Positions 27,261 to 34,683 of a stretch of DNA of 64,000 nt are shown here, piece by piece (the stretch's first letter is position 1; each line of letters starts with the position of its first letter). Below the pieces are notes generated by a model. The model saw only the letters and a list, made by a program, of their open reading frames with translations, was not told the DNA's origin and ran no database searches. This DNA is from Pseudomonas sp. GD04091 (lineage in GTDB: Bacteria > Pseudomonadota > Gammaproteobacteria > Pseudomonadales > Pseudomonadaceae), in contig NZ_JAOEBG010000013.1 in the NCBI RefSeq assembly GCF_029836165.1, positions 1 to 64,000 of the forward strand, in the 5' to 3' direction. The position numbers were made by a program, and so were the translations under genes.

Positions 27261-27989
27261 ATGAGCAATGCCGAACACAAGCACGCCGTGGTTTCACGCA
27301 GCCAGTGGCTCGCCGCCCGCGAGCAGTTGTGGCTGCACGAGAAGGCCTTCACCCACCAGCGCGATGAGCTGGCCGCCGCCCGCCGCGCCCTGCCCTGGGT
27401 GCGGGTCGAGCAGGATTACCGCTTCCACGGACCGAACGGCGAACTGACCCTGGCCGAGCTGTTCGATGGACGCAGCCAATTGCTGGTCTATCACTTCATG
27501 TTTGCCGAAGGCTGGAACGAGGGTTGCCCGGGCTGCTCGTTCCTGGCCGATCACTTCGACGGCGCCAACCTGCACCTGGCGCACCACGACGTGAGCCTGG
27601 TCGCGGTGTCGCGGGCGCCCTACGCCGAGTTCCAGGCGTTTCGCCAGCGCATGGGCTGGCGCTTTCCCTGGTTTTCGTCACACGGGAGCAGCTTCAACCA
27701 GGATTTCGGGGTCAGCGTCGCCACCGATGGCAGCGCCCGCTACAACTACGAGCCCTATGCCGGAAACGAGAACGAATTGCCCGGCCTCAGCGCGTTCTAC
27801 CGGGAAGCCGATGGCACGCTCTATCACACCTACTCCACCTACGCCCGGGGGTTGGACATCCTGGTCAATACCTACAACTTCCTCGACCTCGCTCCGCTGG
27901 GGCGCAACGAGGAAGGCACGATGGACTGGGTACGTCACCACGATCGCTATGAAGGTGCCGCCGGCAAGCCACACTGTTGCGGGGAGTGA
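27261..27989 (+). CDS. DUF899 thioredoxin-like protein
   Basis: A 242-residue protein of the DUF899 family, which has a thioredoxin-like fold. Diagnostic parts are WLAAREQLWLHEKAFTHQRDELAAARRALPW at the N-terminus, split over two helices, and GCPGCSFLADHFDGA at about 90, with a CxxC pair at the thioredoxin position. VSRAPYAEFQAFRQRMGW and a C-terminal DWVRHHDRYE follow. The function is not established; a redox role is possible. A ribosome site (GGAGTCGCCGCC) precedes the ATG. Confidence 0.87.
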   Translation: MSNAEHKHAVVSRSQWLAAREQLWLHEKAFTHQRDELAAARRALPWVRVEQDYRFHGPNGELTLAELFDGRSQLLVYHFMFAEGWNEGCPGCSFLADHFDGANLHLAHHDVSLVAVSRAPYAEFQAFRQRMGWRFPWFSSHGSSFNQDFGVSVATDGSARYNYEPYAGNENELPGLSAFYREADGTLYHTYSTYARGLDILVNTYNFLDLAPLGRNEEGTMDWVRHHDRYEGAAGKPHCCGE

Positions 27990-28001
27990 GGCCGTCGCGT
28001 T

Positions 28002-28883
28002 TCAGATCGCCTGCATCGCCAGCAGCTCGGTCAGCACTTCGGCCAGGGCCTTGACCATCACATCCGCCGTGGGCCGGTGCACGATGACGATCTCGTAGCT
28101 GTCCACCTCCGGCAGCCCCTGCCCGGCGCCGAGCACTCGATGTTCGCCGCTCGCCGCCCGGGGCGGCAGCAGGCTGATGCCCATGCCATCGGCCACCGCC
28201 GCCTGGATGCCGCTCAGGCTCGAACTGGTGAAACTGATCCGCCAGCGCCGGCCCATGCCTTCGATCGCGCTGATCATGTCGTCGCGGTACAGCCCCCGCG
28301 GCGGGAAGGTCACCAGCGGCACGGGGTCGAGCTCGAAGGCCGGCATCCGCGCACTGTCGATCCATTGCAGCCGCTCCGGCCAGCAGGCCACGCCTTCGCG
28401 GCTGTTGCGCCGCTGCTTGAGCAGCACCAGGTCAAGCTCGCCATTGTCGTAGGCCTGGCTGAGGTCACGGCACAGCCCGCTGGTGACCTCCAGCTTGACC
28501 TGGGGATGGCGCCGGCTGAACGCGGACAAGGCATTGGTGGTGCGCCCCCCGACGAAGTCCTCCGGCACGCCCAGGCGCACGGTGACGCCCACCATGGCAC
28601 CTGCCAGGGCCTCGAGCATCTGGTCGTTGAGCGCCAGCATGTGCCGGGCATAACCCAGCAGGGTCTGCCCGGCGTCGGTAGGCAGCACGTCGCGGTTGCC
28701 GCGCACCAGCAGGCGATGGCCGACCATCTCTTCGAGGCGCCGGACCTTCTGGCTGATGGTGGACTGCGTCGAGTGCAGGCGCGCGGCGGCGGTGGTGAAG
28801 CTGCCGCAGTCGGCCACCACGACGATGGCCCGCAACAGGTCAAGGTCGAACAGTGTCCTATTCGATTTCACGCTGGTAGACAT
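28002..28883 (-). CDS. LysR-family transcriptional regulator
   Basis: A 293-residue regulator with an N-terminal winged helix (DLLRAIVVVADCGSFTTAAARLHSTQSTISQKVRRLEE) and a periplasmic-binding-like effector domain. The start is ATG 28883. The frame continues upstream, but that part is Cys- and Arg-rich and overlaps the intergenic region. It is divergent from the ankyrin gene at 29041, and a perfect inverted repeat lies just before its start. The target and inducer are unknown; the neighbouring ankyrin gene is the natural candidate target. Confidence 0.88.
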   Translation of the reverse strand: MSTSVKSNRTLFDLDLLRAIVVVADCGSFTTAAARLHSTQSTISQKVRRLEEMVGHRLLVRGNRDVLPTDAGQTLLGYARHMLALNDQMLEALAGAMVGVTVRLGVPEDFVGGRTTNALSAFSRRHPQVKLEVTSGLCRDLSQAYDNGELDLVLLKQRRNSREGVACWPERLQWIDSARMPAFELDPVPLVTFPPRGLYRDDMISAIEGMGRRWRISFTSSSLSGIQAAVADGMGISLLPPRAASGEHRVLGAGQGLPEVDSYEIVIVHRPTADVMVKALAEVLTELLAMQAI

Positions 28884-28889
28884 CCTGGT

Positions 28890-28904
28890 ATTCAACTTAT
28901 GAAT
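28890..28904. promoter_or_regulatory. Inverted repeat, possible LysR operator
   Basis: ATTCAACTTATGAAT is a perfect 5-5-5 inverted repeat lying seven bases upstream of the LysR gene start, in the 157-base divergent region with the ankyrin gene. It could be an autoregulatory site. Evidence is position and symmetry only. Confidence 0.35.
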
Positions 28905-29040
28905 GACGAGCCTGACTTCTACCATGGGCCCGAACACCCGGCAACATTCGCAAACGCACTGGGTTTCATCCAGATAATTCACTTCTGCTACAACCACAGG
29001 TTGCCTAGCATCGAACCACGCCATATCAGGAACCCTGCCC

Positions 29041-29691
29041 ATGCGCCTGTCCTTCACCGCCTTGCTGCTGACCCTGTTCACCTGCCTTGCCGCCAAAGCC
29101 GAGACCCCCGCCATGAACGCTGACCTGCTCGAGGCCGCCCGCCGGGGCGATGCGCCTGCCATCCGTCAACTGCTCGACCAGGGCGCCCAGGTGGATGCGC
29201 GCAACGACCAGGGCCAGACCGCACTGCTGGTGGCGACCCATGCCAACCAAGTGGATGCAGCCAAGGTGCTGATCGACGCCGGCGCCGACGTCAACGCCAA
29301 GGACAGCATCAACGACAGTCCCTATCTGTATGCCGGGGCGCGGGGCCTGAACGACATCCTGCGCCTGACCCTCGCCCATGGCGCCGACCTCGGCAGCACC
29401 AACCGCTACGGTGGCACCGCACTGATCCCGGCTGCCGAGCGCGGGCATGTGCAGACCGTGCAACTGCTCATCGATGCCGGCGTGGATGTCGACCATCTCA
29501 ACCGCCTGCACTGGACCGCGCTGCTCGAGGCGGTGATTCTCGGCGATGGTGGCCCACGGCATGTGGAAATCGTGCGTCGGCTGCTGGCGGCCGGGGCGGA
29601 CCGGTCGATTGCCGACAAGGACGGAGTGACCGCGCTGGCGCATGCGCGTCAGCGCGGGTATCGAGAGATGGTCAGCCTGCTGGAGAAATAG
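29041..29691 (+). CDS. Exported ankyrin-repeat protein
   Basis: A 216-residue protein with a signal peptide (LLLTLFTCLAAKAET) and four to five ankyrin repeats. Each shows the TALLxAxxxGxxxxVxLLIDAGAD pattern, for example TALLVATHANQVDAAKVLID and TALIPAAERGHVQTVQLLID. Periplasmic ankyrin proteins in Pseudomonas (AnkB type) accompany catalase and peroxide defence, but no catalase gene is adjacent here. It is divergent from the LysR gene and convergent with pobA. Confidence 0.86.
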   Translation: MRLSFTALLLTLFTCLAAKAETPAMNADLLEAARRGDAPAIRQLLDQGAQVDARNDQGQTALLVATHANQVDAAKVLIDAGADVNAKDSINDSPYLYAGARGLNDILRLTLAHGADLGSTNRYGGTALIPAAERGHVQTVQLLIDAGVDVDHLNRLHWTALLEAVILGDGGPRHVEIVRRLLAAGADRSIADKDGVTALAHARQRGYREMVSLLEK

Positions 29692-29737
29692 AATCGAACG
29701 CGCGGCATGCCGCGATGGGTCGCGAAGCGGCCCGCCC

Positions 29738-30925
29738 CTATTCCACGGCCTCGAACGGCAGCCCCACATAGTTCTCGGCGATATTGGCCAACCCCGCGGG
29801 CGACCCGAGGTAGTACTCGCGGTCGGCCTCCTGCATCTTGCGATCCCAGGCATCCTGGTGCTCGCCGAAGTCGTGCAGCAAGCGGGTCATGAACCAGCTG
29901 AAGCGCTCGCCCTTCCAGACACGACGCAGGGCCAGGGGCGAGTAGCGGGCCAACAGTTCGGTGCGCCCCTCGCGATACACCTTGACCAGTATCCGGTACA
30001 GGTAGTTGACGTCCGAGGCCGCCAGATTCAAGCCCTTGGCCCCGGTGGGCGGGACGATATGCGCGGCATCGCCCACCAGGAACAGCCGGCCATGCTGCAT
30101 GGGTTCGACCACCTGGCTGCGCAGCGGCGCGATGCTCTTCTCCAGCGCCGGCCCGGTGACCACCTGCGCGGCCACCTCCTCGGGCAAGCGGGCCTTGAGT
30201 TCGTGCCAGAAGCGCGCATCCGGCCAGTCCTCCACCCGCTCGTCCAGGGGCACCTGCAGGTAGTAGCGACTGCGCGTGCGCGAGCGCTGGCTGCACAGGA
30301 CGAAGCCGCGCTCGTGCTGGGCATAGATCAGCTCATGGCTGACCGGCGGGGTATCGGCCAGCAGGCCCAGCCAGCCGAACGGATAGGTTCGCTCGTAGAG
30401 TTTCAGCGCGCCGGCCGGGATGCTCTGGCGCGCCACCCCGTGGAAGCCGTCGCAACCGGCGATGTAGTCGCAGTCGACACGATGCTGGCGACCCTCCTGG
30501 TCGAACGTCAGGTAGGGCCGTTCGCCGTCGATGCCATGGGGCTGCACATTGCTCGCCGAATAGATGATCGGCGCCCCGCTCTGCTCACGCGCCTGCATCA
30601 GGTCACGGGTGACTTCGGTCTGGCCGTAGACCATCACGGTCTTGCCGCCGGTCAGCGCCTTGAGATCCAGGCGCTGGAGGCGACCGTTGACCAGCAACTC
30701 GACGCCCTCGTGCACCAGCCCTTCGCGGTCCATGCGCTCGGCCACGCCAGCCTCGCGCAGCAAGTCGACCGTGCCCTGTTCGAGCACGCCGGCGCGAATC
30801 CGCCCCAGCACGTATTCGGCACTCTGGCGTTCGACGATCAGCGTGTCGATGCCCGCCCGGTGCAGCAACTGGCCCAGCAACAAGCCGGAAGGACCGGCGC
30901 CGATGATTGCAACCTGAGTTTTCAT
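29738..30925 (-). CDS. pobA: p-Hydroxybenzoate 3-monooxygenase
   Basis: FAD/NADPH-dependent hydroxylase converting 4-hydroxybenzoate to protocatechuate, which enters the beta-ketoadipate pathway. It is 395 residues, close to the known 394. The dinucleotide-binding motif is VAIIGAGPSGLLLGQLL at the N-terminus. Substrate and flavin motifs include ERQSAEYVLGRIRAGVLEQG, the DG motif DYIAGCDGFHG, and the second FAD motif LFLVGDAAHIVPPTGAKGLN. The start at 30925 gives the exact family N-terminus MKTQVAIIGAG. It is divergent from pobR. An AACAACAA motif touches the start codon, which suggests translational repression by Hfq/Crc. Confidence 0.96.
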   Translation of the reverse strand: MKTQVAIIGAGPSGLLLGQLLHRAGIDTLIVERQSAEYVLGRIRAGVLEQGTVDLLREAGVAERMDREGLVHEGVELLVNGRLQRLDLKALTGGKTVMVYGQTEVTRDLMQAREQSGAPIIYSASNVQPHGIDGERPYLTFDQEGRQHRVDCDYIAGCDGFHGVARQSIPAGALKLYERTYPFGWLGLLADTPPVSHELIYAQHERGFVLCSQRSRTRSRYYLQVPLDERVEDWPDARFWHELKARLPEEVAAQVVTGPALEKSIAPLRSQVVEPMQHGRLFLVGDAAHIVPPTGAKGLNLAASDVNYLYRILVKVYREGRTELLARYSPLALRRVWKGERFSWFMTRLLHDFGEHQDAWDRKMQEADREYYLGSPAGLANIAENYVGLPFEAVE

Positions 30926-30933
30926 TGTTGTTG
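30926..30933 (-). promoter_or_regulatory. Hfq/Crc-type CA motif at the pobA start codon
   Basis: The pobA mRNA reads GACAACAACAATG, so AACAACAA (an exact AANAANAA) lies directly before the start codon. Hfq with Crc binds such motifs to block translation under preferred carbon sources. The motif is visible; regulation is inferred. Confidence 0.6.
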
Positions 30934-30947
30934 TCTCATGATGAGCG

Positions 30948-30970
30948 TGCCCGCCTGGCAGTGGCGGGCA
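30948..30970 (-). promoter_or_regulatory. Hairpin in the pobA leader
   Basis: A perfect 8-bp stem (TGCCCGCC / GGCGGGCA) with a 7-base loop lies 23-45 bases before the pobA start. There is no T run in either direction, so it is not a normal terminator. It may structure the leader or present the CA motif. Confidence 0.4.
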
Positions 30971-31018
30971 TCTGCTGTTAGGGTTTTCACCTGTATTTTT
31001 AATGGCATCAACCTGACA

Positions 31019-31053
31019 AAAAGTGCGATATCCGATGGCAAAGCTGCACTTTT
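31019..31053. promoter_or_regulatory. Probable PobR operator
   Basis: Inverted half-sites AAAAGTGC (31019-31026) and GCACTTTT (31046-31053), 19 bases apart, lie in the pobA/pobR divergent region. The spacing suits an AraC-type dimer bound to about two helical turns. Assignment to PobR is by position. Confidence 0.5.
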
Positions 31054-31089
31054 GAAAAATATGTTCGATTAACGGACAGGCCACGCCCC

Positions 31090-31965
31090 ATGCATAGCCC
31101 TCTCCCCGGCATCCCGCTTTTCCAGCTTTACGGCGAGAACCGCGCCTGGCCGGACACCGACCTGCTGCACTGCGAGTCGATCCCCGCGCGCAGCCGTCTG
31201 CACCACTGGGAAATCAAACCGCACCAGCATGCCGAGCTGTTCCAGCTGCTCTATGTGCAGCGGGGTGAAGCGCGGGTGGAGATCGAAGGACGGCACAGCG
31301 TCATCCGCGAAGCCGCGATCCAGGTGGTGCCACCGCTGACCGTGCATGGCTTTCATTTCAGTGCCGATATCCAGGGGCATGTGCTGACCTTCGGCACCGC
31401 CCTGCTGAGCGAGCTGGAGCAGCGCCTGGGTGTGGCGTTGCACATGCTGGCGGCGCCACGCTGCTATCCGCTGGGCAAGGATCGGTCGCGCCTGCACCGC
31501 CTGATCGATACCCTCCAGCAGGAATACCAGGGCAACGCACCGGCCCGCGCAGCCATGCTGCAGGCGCTGGTCACCGCACTGATGGTCTGGCTCAGCCGCC
31601 AGCAGCAAGCCCTGCAGCCGCGCAGCCGGGACGAGCGCGACCAGCAGTCGCTCGGTCGCTTCCTGCGCCTGATCGAAGCGCACTACCGGGAACACTTGGG
31701 CGTGGACGTTTTCGCCCGCCGGATGGCCATCACCAGCGTGCAGCTCAACCAGTTGTGCCGCACGCTGACGGGGCAGACCGCACTGCAGCTCATCCATCAG
31801 CGAGTGCTGCTGGAAGCGCGACGCAACCTGGCGTACACACGCATGAGCATCGGGCAGTTGTCCGATAGCCTGGGATTCACTGATCCGACCTACTTTGCAC
31901 GGTTCTTCAAGAGGCTCACCGGGCAGACACCCAACGGGTACCGGAAATCGGTGCAGGCCGGTTGA
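31090..31965 (+). CDS. pobR: AraC-family activator of pobA
   Basis: A 291-residue AraC/XylS-type regulator. The N-terminal cupin part (HAELFQLLYVQRGEARVEIEG) should sense 4-hydroxybenzoate. The two C-terminal helix-turn-helix units are visible as VDVFARRMAITSVQLNQLCR and IGQLSDSLGFTDPTYFARFFKR. It is divergent from pobA, 164 bases away, with an inverted repeat between them. Unlike the IclR-type PobR of Acinetobacter, the Pseudomonas activator is of the AraC type, which this is. Confidence 0.92.
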   Translation: MHSPLPGIPLFQLYGENRAWPDTDLLHCESIPARSRLHHWEIKPHQHAELFQLLYVQRGEARVEIEGRHSVIREAAIQVVPPLTVHGFHFSADIQGHVLTFGTALLSELEQRLGVALHMLAAPRCYPLGKDRSRLHRLIDTLQQEYQGNAPARAAMLQALVTALMVWLSRQQQALQPRSRDERDQQSLGRFLRLIEAHYREHLGVDVFARRMAITSVQLNQLCRTLTGQTALQLIHQRVLLEARRNLAYTRMSIGQLSDSLGFTDPTYFARFFKRLTGQTPNGYRKSVQAG

Positions 31966-31999
31966 ACAAGATCCCATGAGGAGTCGTTCGCATACCCCG

Positions 32000-32030
32000 C
32001 TTGACGTATACGTCAAGCGGGCATTAGGTT
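32000..32030 (+). promoter_or_regulatory. liuR promoter with 18-bp palindromic LiuR operator
   Basis: CTTGACGTATACGTCAAG (32000-32017) is a perfect 18-bp palindrome containing the -35 element TTGACG. TAGGTT (32025-32030) follows as -10, 18 bases after it. This fits the MerR-family habit of binding a dyad at the promoter and resembles the LiuR motif of gamma-proteobacteria. Confidence 0.75.
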
Positions 32031-32058
32031 ACCTGCATCACCTCCCCCGAGCCCTAGC

Positions 32059-32460
32059 ATGAGCAGCCAGACCTATAGCATTTCCGACCTGTCCCGCGAG
32101 CTGGACATCACCACCCGGGCCATCCGCTTCTATGAGGAGCAGGGCCTGCTCAGCCCCGAACGCCGCGGTCTGGAACGCATCTACTCGGCCCGCGACAAGG
32201 TCACCCTCAAGCTGATCCTGCGGGGCAAGCGCATTGGTTTCTCGCTGGCCGAGTGCCGCGAGCTGATCGAGCTCTACGACCCCTCCGGCGGCAACCAGAA
32301 ACAGCTCACCAGCATGCTGGCCAAGATCGCCGAACGTCGCGCCCAGCTCGAACAGCAGATGCTCGACATCCAGCAGATGCACCTGGAGCTGGACACCGCC
32401 CAGGAACGCTGCGAGCAGGCCCTGGCCGCCACCCTGAACCCGTCGCACAACAACCGTTGA
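32059..32460 (+). CDS. liuR: MerR-family regulator LiuR
   Basis: A 133-residue regulator of leucine/isovalerate catabolism. The MerR DNA-binding domain (SISDLSRELDITTRAIRFYEEQGLL, residues 7-31, split by a turn) is followed by a dimerisation coiled coil (residues about 80-125). It has no metal-binding Cys. It lies 20 bases before HMG-CoA lyase, with an 18-bp palindrome in its own promoter. The main liu genes (ivd, mcc) are not in this window, so it probably acts on a distant operon as well. Confidence 0.88.
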   Translation: MSSQTYSISDLSRELDITTRAIRFYEEQGLLSPERRGLERIYSARDKVTLKLILRGKRIGFSLAECRELIELYDPSGGNQKQLTSMLAKIAERRAQLEQQMLDIQQMHLELDTAQERCEQALAATLNPSHNNR

Positions 32461-32480
32461 TCCGCCACAGGAACTCCACC

Positions 32481-33380
32481 ATGTCATTGCCCGAGAACGT
32501 TCGCCTGGTCGAAGTCGGCCCTCGCGACGGCCTGCAGAACGAAGCCCAGCCCATCAGCGTCGCCGACAAGGTGCGATTGGTGGACGACCTCACCGAGGCG
32601 GGCCTCGCCTATATAGAAGTCGGCAGCTTCGTCTCGCCCAAATGGGTACCGCAGATGGCCGGTTCCAGCGAAGTGTTCGCCGGCATCCGCCAGCGCGAGG
32701 GTGTCACCTACGCGGCGCTGGCGCCCAACCTGCGCGGTTTCGAGGATGCCCTGGCGGCAGGCGTGAAGGAGGTCGCGGTATTCGCCGCGGCCTCCGAATC
32801 CTTCTCCCAACGCAACATCAACTGTTCGATCAGCGACAGTCTCGCCCGCTTCGAACCGATCATGGAAGCCGCTCGCAACCATGGCGTGCGGGTGCGCGGT
32901 TATGTGTCCTGCGTGCTCGGCTGCCCCTACGAGGGCCGAATCGGCGCCGAGCAGGTCGCCCCAGTGGCCCGCGCCCTGCACGAGATGGGCTGCTACGAGG
33001 TGTCCCTGGGCGACACCATCGGCACCGGCACCGCCGGCGATACCCGCCGCCTGTTCGAGGTGGTCTCGGCCCAGGTACCGCGCGAGCGGTTGGCCGGACA
33101 TTTCCACGACACCTATGGCCAGGCCCTGGCCAACGTCTATGCCAGCCTGCTGGAAGGCATCGCCGTGTTCGACAGTTCGGTGGCGGGCCTCGGCGGCTGC
33201 CCCTACGCCAAAGGCGCCACCGGCAATGTCGCCAGCGAGGACGTGGTGTACCTGATGCAGGGCCTGGGTATCGACACCGGCATCGACCTGGACCGGTTGA
33301 TCGCCGCAGGCCTGCGGATCAGCGAAGTGCTGGGACGTGTTACCGGGTCACGGGTGGCGCGGGCACGCAGCGCGCACTGA
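32481..33380 (+). CDS. mvaB: Hydroxymethylglutaryl-CoA lyase
   Basis: Cleaves 3-hydroxy-3-methylglutaryl-CoA to acetyl-CoA and acetoacetate, the last step of leucine degradation. It is 299 residues, the normal length. The DRE-TIM barrel metallolyase motif is VEVGPRDGLQNEA near residue 9. Asp/His metal ligands appear in LGDTIGTGT and AGHFHDTYGQALAN, and the signature loop with its active-site Cys is SVAGLGGCPYAKGATGN. AGGAACTCCACC precedes the ATG. It is co-transcribed with liuR and also named liuE. Confidence 0.95.
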   Translation: MSLPENVRLVEVGPRDGLQNEAQPISVADKVRLVDDLTEAGLAYIEVGSFVSPKWVPQMAGSSEVFAGIRQREGVTYAALAPNLRGFEDALAAGVKEVAVFAAASESFSQRNINCSISDSLARFEPIMEAARNHGVRVRGYVSCVLGCPYEGRIGAEQVAPVARALHEMGCYEVSLGDTIGTGTAGDTRRLFEVVSAQVPRERLAGHFHDTYGQALANVYASLLEGIAVFDSSVAGLGGCPYAKGATGNVASEDVVYLMQGLGIDTGIDLDRLIAAGLRISEVLGRVTGSRVARARSAH

Positions 33381-33412
33381 GTCATACGGCTGTCACAAAG
33401 GTGTGGGTGGAG

Positions 33413-33453
33413 TGTTACCGCCTACACGCTTCCCAGAAAAAAATCGGGTAACA
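33413..33453 (+). promoter_or_regulatory. CbrB-type upstream half-sites of crcY
   Basis: TGTTAC (33413-33418) and GTAACA (33448-33453) form inverted half-sites about 85-125 bases upstream of a sigma-54 promoter. This is the position and sequence type bound by the response regulator CbrB upstream of crcZ and crcY. The 29-base spacing was read directly; the assignment to CbrB is inference. Confidence 0.65.
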
Positions 33454-33535
33454 GGGAAACAATTCGACAGAATTTCATGTGCCAATTTTTCCTCTAAAAC
33501 AGTTAAGTCATTGATTTTAAAGCGATTTAAAAAGT

Positions 33536-33551
33536 TGGCACGCCACCTGCT
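33536..33551 (+). promoter_or_regulatory. Sigma-54 promoter of crcY
   Basis: TGGCAC-N5-CCTGCT has the exact GG-N10-GC spacing of a -24/-12 promoter (GG at 33537-33538, GC at 33549-33550). Transcription should start about 33562, at the edge of the first CA-rich motif. Confidence 0.88.
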
Positions 33552-33561
33552 ATATCTCTGG

Positions 33562-33925
33562 CATAACAAGAACAAAAAACGCGATACCCAATAAAAACAA
33601 CAGAGAACGGCTCTGACATAACAAGAACAATACGGCAGAGACGTAGCAAGCAGATTTTTTTGGAGTCGACGTGCTTTCCAGGGGTAACCCGCAACCTGAC
33701 ACAGAACAATAAAACTACCTGCAAGGTAGCGGCGGTCACGGTTGGATCACGTTGGATGAACGCAGGTCAGCGCTCAAAAAAATACGTTTGCTCTTGGCCC
33801 CGGTTGGGGGCCCCGCAGTGCAGGGACAACGGTCGACAAAAACAACAACAGGCCCGTCTCCAATAACAATAAAGAGCAGGCAACATCGCTTTGAGGGGAG
33901 CTTCGGCTCCCCTCAGTGCTTTCCA
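33562..33925 (+). ncRNA. crcY: CrcY small RNA that titrates Hfq/Crc
   Basis: An untranslated RNA of about 360 nucleotides between mvaB and an mgtC-like gene, the place remembered for crcY in P. putida. It carries at least six CA-rich Hfq/Crc motifs: near 33565-33580, 33590-33602, 33620-33632, 33703-33716, 33838-33850 and 33862-33873 (for example AACAAGAACAA and AATAACAATAAA). A sigma-54 promoter and CbrB-like half-sites precede it and a strong hairpin ends it. When poor carbon sources activate CbrAB, the RNA binds Hfq/Crc and frees catabolic mRNAs. The 5' end is estimated from the promoter. Confidence 0.92.
33893..33914. terminator. Hairpin ending crcY
   Basis: A perfect 9-bp stem GAGGGGAGC / GCTCCCCTC with a TTCG loop. 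It overlaps the stop codon of the convergent mgtC gene and may serve both directions. There is no long T run, only GTGCTTT after it on the plus strand. Confidence 0.75.
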
Positions 33926-34425
33926 CCCTCCCCGTTTTCGCCTTCCACCTTCTCCACCACCAGCGGCATGCTCGCCAGCACCAGCAATGCCAGCACGGTG
34001 CTGATCAACGCCGTGGCTTCTCGCCCCATGCCGGCGGCGGTGCCGATGGCGGCAGTCATCCATAATCCTGCCGCGGTGGTCAGGCCCTTCACATGGTGAG
34101 TGTCCTGGCCATGGCCCTTGAGGATGGTCCCGGCACCCAAGAAGCCGATGCCGGCGACGATGCCCTGGATCACCCGGCTCAGCGCCTGCTCATCGGCACC
34201 GGCCATGCTCGGCGCCAGCACGAACAACGCCGCGCCCATGGAGACCAGCATGTGTGTGCGCACACCAGCCGACTTGCCCTTGCTCTCGCGCTCGAACCCC
34301 AGCACCGCACCCAGCACCGCAGCCATCAGCAGGCGCAGCAGGATCCGAATCACCTCACGTTCATCGGTGACATCGGCGAACTCGGCCTGTATCACCGCAA
34401 CGATCGAACTCCACAGTGCGTCCAT
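33913..34425 (-). CDS. MgtC/SapB-family membrane protein
   Basis: A 170-residue inner-membrane protein. The family signature covers LMAAVLGAVLGFERESKGKS, GVRTHMLVSMGAALF and GIGFLGAGTILK with VKGLTTAAGLWMTAAIG, giving four to five membrane helices. There is no C-terminal ACT-like domain. MgtC proteins affect magnesium homeostasis and F1Fo ATPase in other bacteria; the role here is unknown. It is convergent with crcY, whose end hairpin covers its stop codon. Confidence 0.88.
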   Translation of the reverse strand: MDALWSSIVAVIQAEFADVTDEREVIRILLRLLMAAVLGAVLGFERESKGKSAGVRTHMLVSMGAALFVLAPSMAGADEQALSRVIQGIVAGIGFLGAGTILKGHGQDTHHVKGLTTAAGLWMTAAIGTAAGMGREATALISTVLALLVLASMPLVVEKVEGENGEGGKH

Positions 34426-34683
34426 CTCGTATCTCCAGCAGGCCCTCCGGCTTCTATGGAGTCGACCGCGGTACCTGGCGAACAGTGCCAGCGATCCGCC
34501 GAGCGGGTGCGGTGTATGGCCGCACGTGCCTGCAGGCCACCGCTACAACCTCCGTGAATCAAGGCCTTTCATTGCGGCAGGAGAAATCTGATACGGTTTT
34601 TATCGCCATAGCTGAGTCTGTGCTGCAAACAGATCCACCGCCATAGTGCCTGGGCCTGATAGAGGCCTGATGAGCGATGAACC

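Noticed and set aside
29701..29714. Perfect palindrome CGCGGCATGCCGCG between the ankyrin gene and pobA
   Set aside because: It has no loop or T tract and no promoter nearby; it may be a decayed REP or chance in GC-rich sequence.
33590..33880. Repeated AAC/AAT-rich stretches considered as a CRISPR-like or simple-repeat array
   Set aside because: The repeats are short, irregularly spaced and embedded between a sigma-54 promoter and a hairpin, which fits the Hfq/Crc motifs of crcY instead.
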